NCBI GenBank assembly: GCA_001931875.2
Contig: MSJH02000267.1
Coordinates: 1-22,752, forward strand
Direction: 5' to 3'
Origin: Byssochlamys sp. IMV 00236
Lineage: Eukaryota; Ascomycota; Eurotiomycetes; Eurotiales; Thermoascaceae
Length of the DNA stretch: 22,752 nucleotides
The position numbers and the translations under genes are program-made. Below are positions 19,655 to 22,752 of this stretch, one piece after another. Under the pieces are notes generated by a model, which saw only the letters and a list, made by a program, of their open reading frames with translations, searched no databases and had not been told where the DNA came from. Within the stretch, counting starts at the first letter, position 1; every line of letters begins with the position of its first letter.

Positions 19655-20121
19655 GTGGCTTTCTATAAACACAAAATGATACTATTTGACGAAAAGATAA
19701 AGAACGCATTTATTAGGAATCTAAAGAGGGCTGTTTATCACCAAGACTTTATCTTTTTCAATGTTTTAGCTGCTATCACATTCTTGGTAGCTTCTTCCAA
19801 TTGTAAAAGTTTTCTTCTCTTTATGCTCATTGTGTAAAACTGAAAGGTTTAGATGATGAGAAATACAATGTTGAGGTGCCCTTGTTGATTTATCTATTTA
19901 TCTTTCTCAATCTCTACGCGTCTTTAAAAAAAATAGAGTCTACAGCATTTGTTCGTCAGCTGTCCGCTCAAACGGAATATGTATTCTCCGCCAACATTGT
20001 CCCGACCTTGTACGCTGGTCGTACTTTTAAATATCAATTATGGTCCTCGATGCAATCAGCATTATCATGTCTGCGAGCTAACCTAAAATCGAACTTGTCA
20101 AATGATAGCTTTAAAACTTAA
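19655..20121 (+). pseudogene. decayed copy of an unrecognised gene family (copy A)
   Basis: Two open stretches (19655-19837 and 19876-20121) lie in different frames, with stops between. The end of the second (20033-20110) reads QLWSSMQSALSCLRANLKS and is nearly the same as QLWPK...SMQSILSCLRANLKS encoded on the minus strand at 22205-22293. Copy A lacks 12 nt relative to copy B between QLW and SMQS. No domain is recognised and no intact start or splice model could be built, so it is called a fragment. Confidence 0.4.
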
Positions 20122-20190
20122 TAAGAGTCTTTATTACGCTTTTTAGTCATACAAGTGGACAAAATCTCATTCCAGTCAAGAAATATTTAG

Positions 20191-20715
20191 CTCAAGGGAT
20201 GTTTACCAAAAACAGGAATACTCCTAGGTTTCATACTTTCACCCTTATATTTTCAACATAGTAATCATCTGCCTATATTCTTACAGTCTCAAATAAACTT
20301 ATTACCAAAAAAAAAACCCTCGCCTATATGATCAATATGCTTCTCTACGCATATGATTTTGTCTTGATTGGTCATCCCGGTAGCATTCAAAAGTTACTTT
20401 GATGTCTGTAGCCTGGTAGTTGACTATATGGGTTTTATATGGAATGTCTCTAAAAGTATAATCTTAACACATAAAGCTCTAACCTCTTCATTATACCTAG
20501 ATTCTGAACCAATATCATTTGCCAAGTCTTTTAACTGCCTAGGTACATCCATTTCAGCTCCTTATACTATGGATCGTGCTCTACTTATAGAAAAAATGCC
20601 ACAAAATCAGCCAATATAACAAGAACACTAAATTCAATTGGAATTCATTACCGCAACTTTCCAACGCTAACTATAGTATTTGCCATTCGATTGCGTGTAT
20701 TAGTACATGAAAGGA
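20191..20715 (+). pseudogene. LINE-type (non-LTR) reverse transcriptase fragment
   Basis: In shifting frames the DNA reads TGILLGFILSPLYF (the palm block usually GVLQGSxLSPxLY), then MLLYAYDFVLIGHPGS (the catalytic block, normally YADD). It continues with YMGFIWNVSKSIIL (the block GFxWNxxK), then SFNCLGTSISA (the FxYLGxxI block) and thumb-like SANITRTLNSIGIH. The order and spacing are those of a LINE reverse transcriptase. At least two frameshifts and the loss of the second catalytic Asp (YADD to YAYD at 20346-20357) make it dead. The endonuclease, RNase H and ends were not found. Confidence 0.7.
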
Positions 20716-20961
20716 ATCCTCAGTTATGCAATATGATTTTTCTCACGTTAAGGAATAGCTTTCTCTTTTACTGGTTCAAATTAATAAATGCATACCCGGC
20801 ACCACTGTTTTATTATCTTTTCAAAATTAGCATTCAAATCTTGAAATTTTATTAGTTTATCAGAAGTTTTATCAAAATATTGAATTTCTGAGAGTTCTCT
20901 ATATAAGAATTATTTTAGAATTAGATATTAGGTGTGTTCAGAAAATATGATCAACAAAAAT
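20716..20961. other. intergenic, nothing recognised
   Basis: AT-rich stretch between the LINE fragment and the 3' end of the broken minus-strand gene. It has no reading frame or repeat of note. Confidence 0.4.
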
Positions 20962-22293
20962 TTACAAGCGGTCTTCAAAGCTAAGAGACAGACTGAGAAA
21001 AGAGATATCATTCATGTCTAATTGATTCAATGAATACAATTCATGACATATCAGGACGTAGGGGATTGGCACATCCACATCCAACGAATCCAAGAAACTT
21101 CCTTCGTTAGGAACATACAAATTGCCAGAACTAATCGATGTAGATGATGTTTCTATAGTATCTATTAAAAAACCATTCAATACAAACTAAGCAAAATAAA
21201 ATTATTGAAGAGACTTTACCTTGGCTATCAGCGTCATCGTTGTCTTCATCTGCTTTAAGGTTTTTATTTAAGGCCAAGATCTCATTTGGAGGACGTTCTC
21301 TTTTTTTCATATCATCAGTAGACTGCACAGAAAATTTATTCAAGTCACTGGCAATTTGATTTGAACCTTGTTCAGCGGGAAACACTACATGCACCAGAAA
21401 ATACACCAGAAATTAGACTAATACTATGGGCGCACCTCTACTCATTACCTATGATATCGCCCGGCAAAACTTTCCAATGTGCAGCGTCAAGCTAGACATG
21501 GCTTTATGAAGTTACCGTCTTGGATTGATTCTTTTCAAGAAGAAGAAGAGAGATAAAAAAGAAAAGTTATTTTTATATTCTAATTTATGTTGTCAATTGA
21601 TCAGCAAAGATGCAAGAACATGTGTAATTATGATGACATCGTATTTTATATCAGAGAGTGAACTGAACAGCCTTAGGTTAGGCAGGGACTTTGGTAATAT
21701 GAGTTTGTATAGTGACAACATAGATAGCGCCCCAAGGAAACGCCCGTAGTATTAGCTTATTTTTAAGTGCATTTTCTGGTGTATGTAGTGTACACCTTGT
21801 TCAGCCGCTAAAAATGCATTCATTTTCCTTTGTGTAATAAATTATCCATTACTTGCTTCTCTTGATCTTCTCTACGTTGTATTACATCTTCTATTTTCTT
21901 CTTATCTAAGCACTCTTGATGAAGCTTATAAAATCTGGTTTTGATAGTTGGATTCATAAAGTATGATTGTGGGTCGTACCTACCACAATTACCGTTGCCT
22001 CCAATCCGACTTCGGATGTGGTGTCCAGCCCTGGTATCGAAAGTTTTTCTAGGTCCCGCCCAAGCTTCCATGGTTTCCTCATCCAAGACACATGCATAGA
22101 AGGATGTAAAGAGCATAACTACAAGAGATAATTTTATTGTTTTTCTGAGAATAAAGCGCGGCTAGAAAGCCTATAACCACATCCTCTGTCGTCTTTTCTG
22201 CAACATTGCTATTTGACAAGATCGATTTTAGGTTAGCTCGCAGACATGATAATATTGATTGCATCGAGGTGTTGTCCTTGGGCCATAGTTGAT
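20962..22293 (-). pseudogene. unrecognised protein gene, interrupted by a MITE and frameshifts (copy B)
   Basis: On the minus strand the coding-like blocks are: SMQSILSCLRANLKSILSN and EKTTEDVVIGFLAALYS (about 22293-22150), FTSFYACVLDEETMEAWAGP to NLLHKGK (22130-21820), MNAFLAAEQ (21823-21797), then MITE copy 2. After it come GSNQIASDLNKF to DDADSQ (21367-21222, then a GTAAAG donor and ATAG acceptor) and the last exon TIETSSTSIS to SFEDRL (stop at 20962). The frame changes once near 22130-22150 and once at the A-run before MNAFL, where two frames overlap as ATGA. The MITE reads into a stop within 15 codons. No known domain; basic and polar with an acidic stretch (DEDNDDADS). It is probably a lineage-specific gene family, now dead here. 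Confidence 0.5.
21377..21796. mobile_element. MITE copy 2 (420 bp) with perfect 9-bp target duplication
   Basis: The ends are GGGAAACACTACATGCACC and the complement of GGTGTACACTACATACACC, an imperfect inverted repeat. The flanking TTGTTCAGC at 21368-21376 and 21797-21805 is identical, a 9-bp target-site duplication typical of the Mutator superfamily. The body is colinear with copy 1 (2171-2599) with small indels. It is inserted in an exon of the minus-strand gene (both duplicates encode AEQ). Element plus duplication is 429 bp, a multiple of three, but an in-frame TAA in the element closes the frame. Confidence 0.9.
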
Positions 22294-22752
22294 TTTCACC
22301 AAACTGGCCTTTTTTTAAAAAAAATTACGACCAGTGTATATAAAAGCACGATCAGTATTTAATTTTTTACAACCTTTATTTTATGGAAGTATGATTGTTT
22401 CGTGTGACCAATTTTTAGAAAAAAGCGAAAAAATTTAACAGCTTCACTGTATTAATACTTCTTCCAATGATCCCTTTCAACAAAATATGAGTTCTTTTTT
22501 TTTAGATCCCTTCTGATATAAACCATATCTTCTGGATCATCTTGTTCTTTACAAGACTTTTATTTAACAGATTGTCTGACTTTTTTTTTGTTCCCTTCTG
22601 TTTTTGATGTTTAGTAACTTTTGATGTGTGTGTGACTTTTACTTTTATTAATAGCTAAAAGTTATCCGAAAAGAAACCGAAACCCTTTTAAATTGCTTTT
22701 CTCTCTCTCTCTTTCTCTATTTCTTTTCTTTTTTTTTTTTTTCTCTTTTTTT
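22294..22752. other. right-end non-coding region
   Basis: No gene is supported. The last ~100 bp are strongly C/T-rich (CTCTCTCTCT then long T runs), the look of the promoter/leader of a plus-strand gene starting beyond the window. A T-tract followed by an A-tract (22311-22324) forms a small palindrome. Confidence 0.4.

Noticed and set aside
21383..21790. CACTA (EnSpm) element, because the inverted ends contain CACTA...TAGTG
   Set aside because: The similarity between copies extends outside CACTA to GGGAAA/ACACC, and the duplication is a perfect 9-mer; CACTA elements make 2-3 bp duplications.
21820..21823. Overlapping ATGA stop/start as translational coupling
   Set aside because: This is a eukaryotic gene already broken by a MITE; a one-base loss in the A-run between two halves of one frame is more likely.

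Overview
This window looks like nuclear DNA from an AT-rich early-diverging fungus, most likely of the Mucorales/Mucoromycota type. The evidence is compact genes with many introns of about 45-80 nt (GTAAGT-like donors, short TTAG/ATAG acceptors), poly-T-rich promoters, clearly eukaryotic housekeeping genes, and transposon remnants of several superfamilies, including a Fanzor (eukaryotic TnpB-like) fragment. Genus and species cannot be fixed from the sequence. All exon structures were read by eye from splice sites, reading phase and family conservation.

Layout, left to right. At 1-490 there is a decayed Tc1/IS630-like DDE transposase tail. At 1009-2159 (-) lies a PD-(D/E)XK-like protein with a C-terminal Myb/SANT-like segment, with a 429-bp MITE (2171-2599) inserted 11 bp upstream of its start codon. 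A 9-bp minisatellite with an inverted arm follows (2904-3048), then RPS21 (3590-3957, -). At 4064-7459 is a Mutator-like (MULE) zone: a broken transposase, a broken C2H2 zinc-finger gene, and three copies of a 22-bp terminal-repeat-like motif. Then come MOCS2A/MoaD (7588-7845, -), divergent from F-actin capping protein beta (8309-9302, +), and a VIP36/LMAN2-like L-type lectin (9444-10622, +). At 10913-12172 (-) a 3' Fanzor fragment abuts a Helitron replicase fragment.

The second half is a minus-strand housekeeping cluster: a CDKN3-like dual-specificity phosphatase (13045-14052), an Ecl1-like zinc-binding protein (15394-15836) and an RBBP4/Msi1-type WD40 histone chaperone (15964-17810). The chaperone is divergent from COX23 (18451-18765, +), which converges on ribosomal stalk protein P1 (18921-19356, -). 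From 19.6 kb to the right end the DNA is mostly debris: a degenerate LINE reverse transcriptase, two inverted copies of an unrecognised gene family, and a second MITE copy (21377-21796) with a perfect 9-bp target duplication inside a broken gene.

The housekeeping genes are unrelated in function (translation, actin, secretion, chromatin, respiration, cofactor synthesis) and form no operon. The unusual content is the mobile DNA between them. The strongest points are the Fanzor/Helitron junction with a still-spliceable Fanzor intron, the two MITE copies with readable insertion signatures, the PD-(D/E)XK plus Myb-like protein, and two GC-AG introns in conserved genes.
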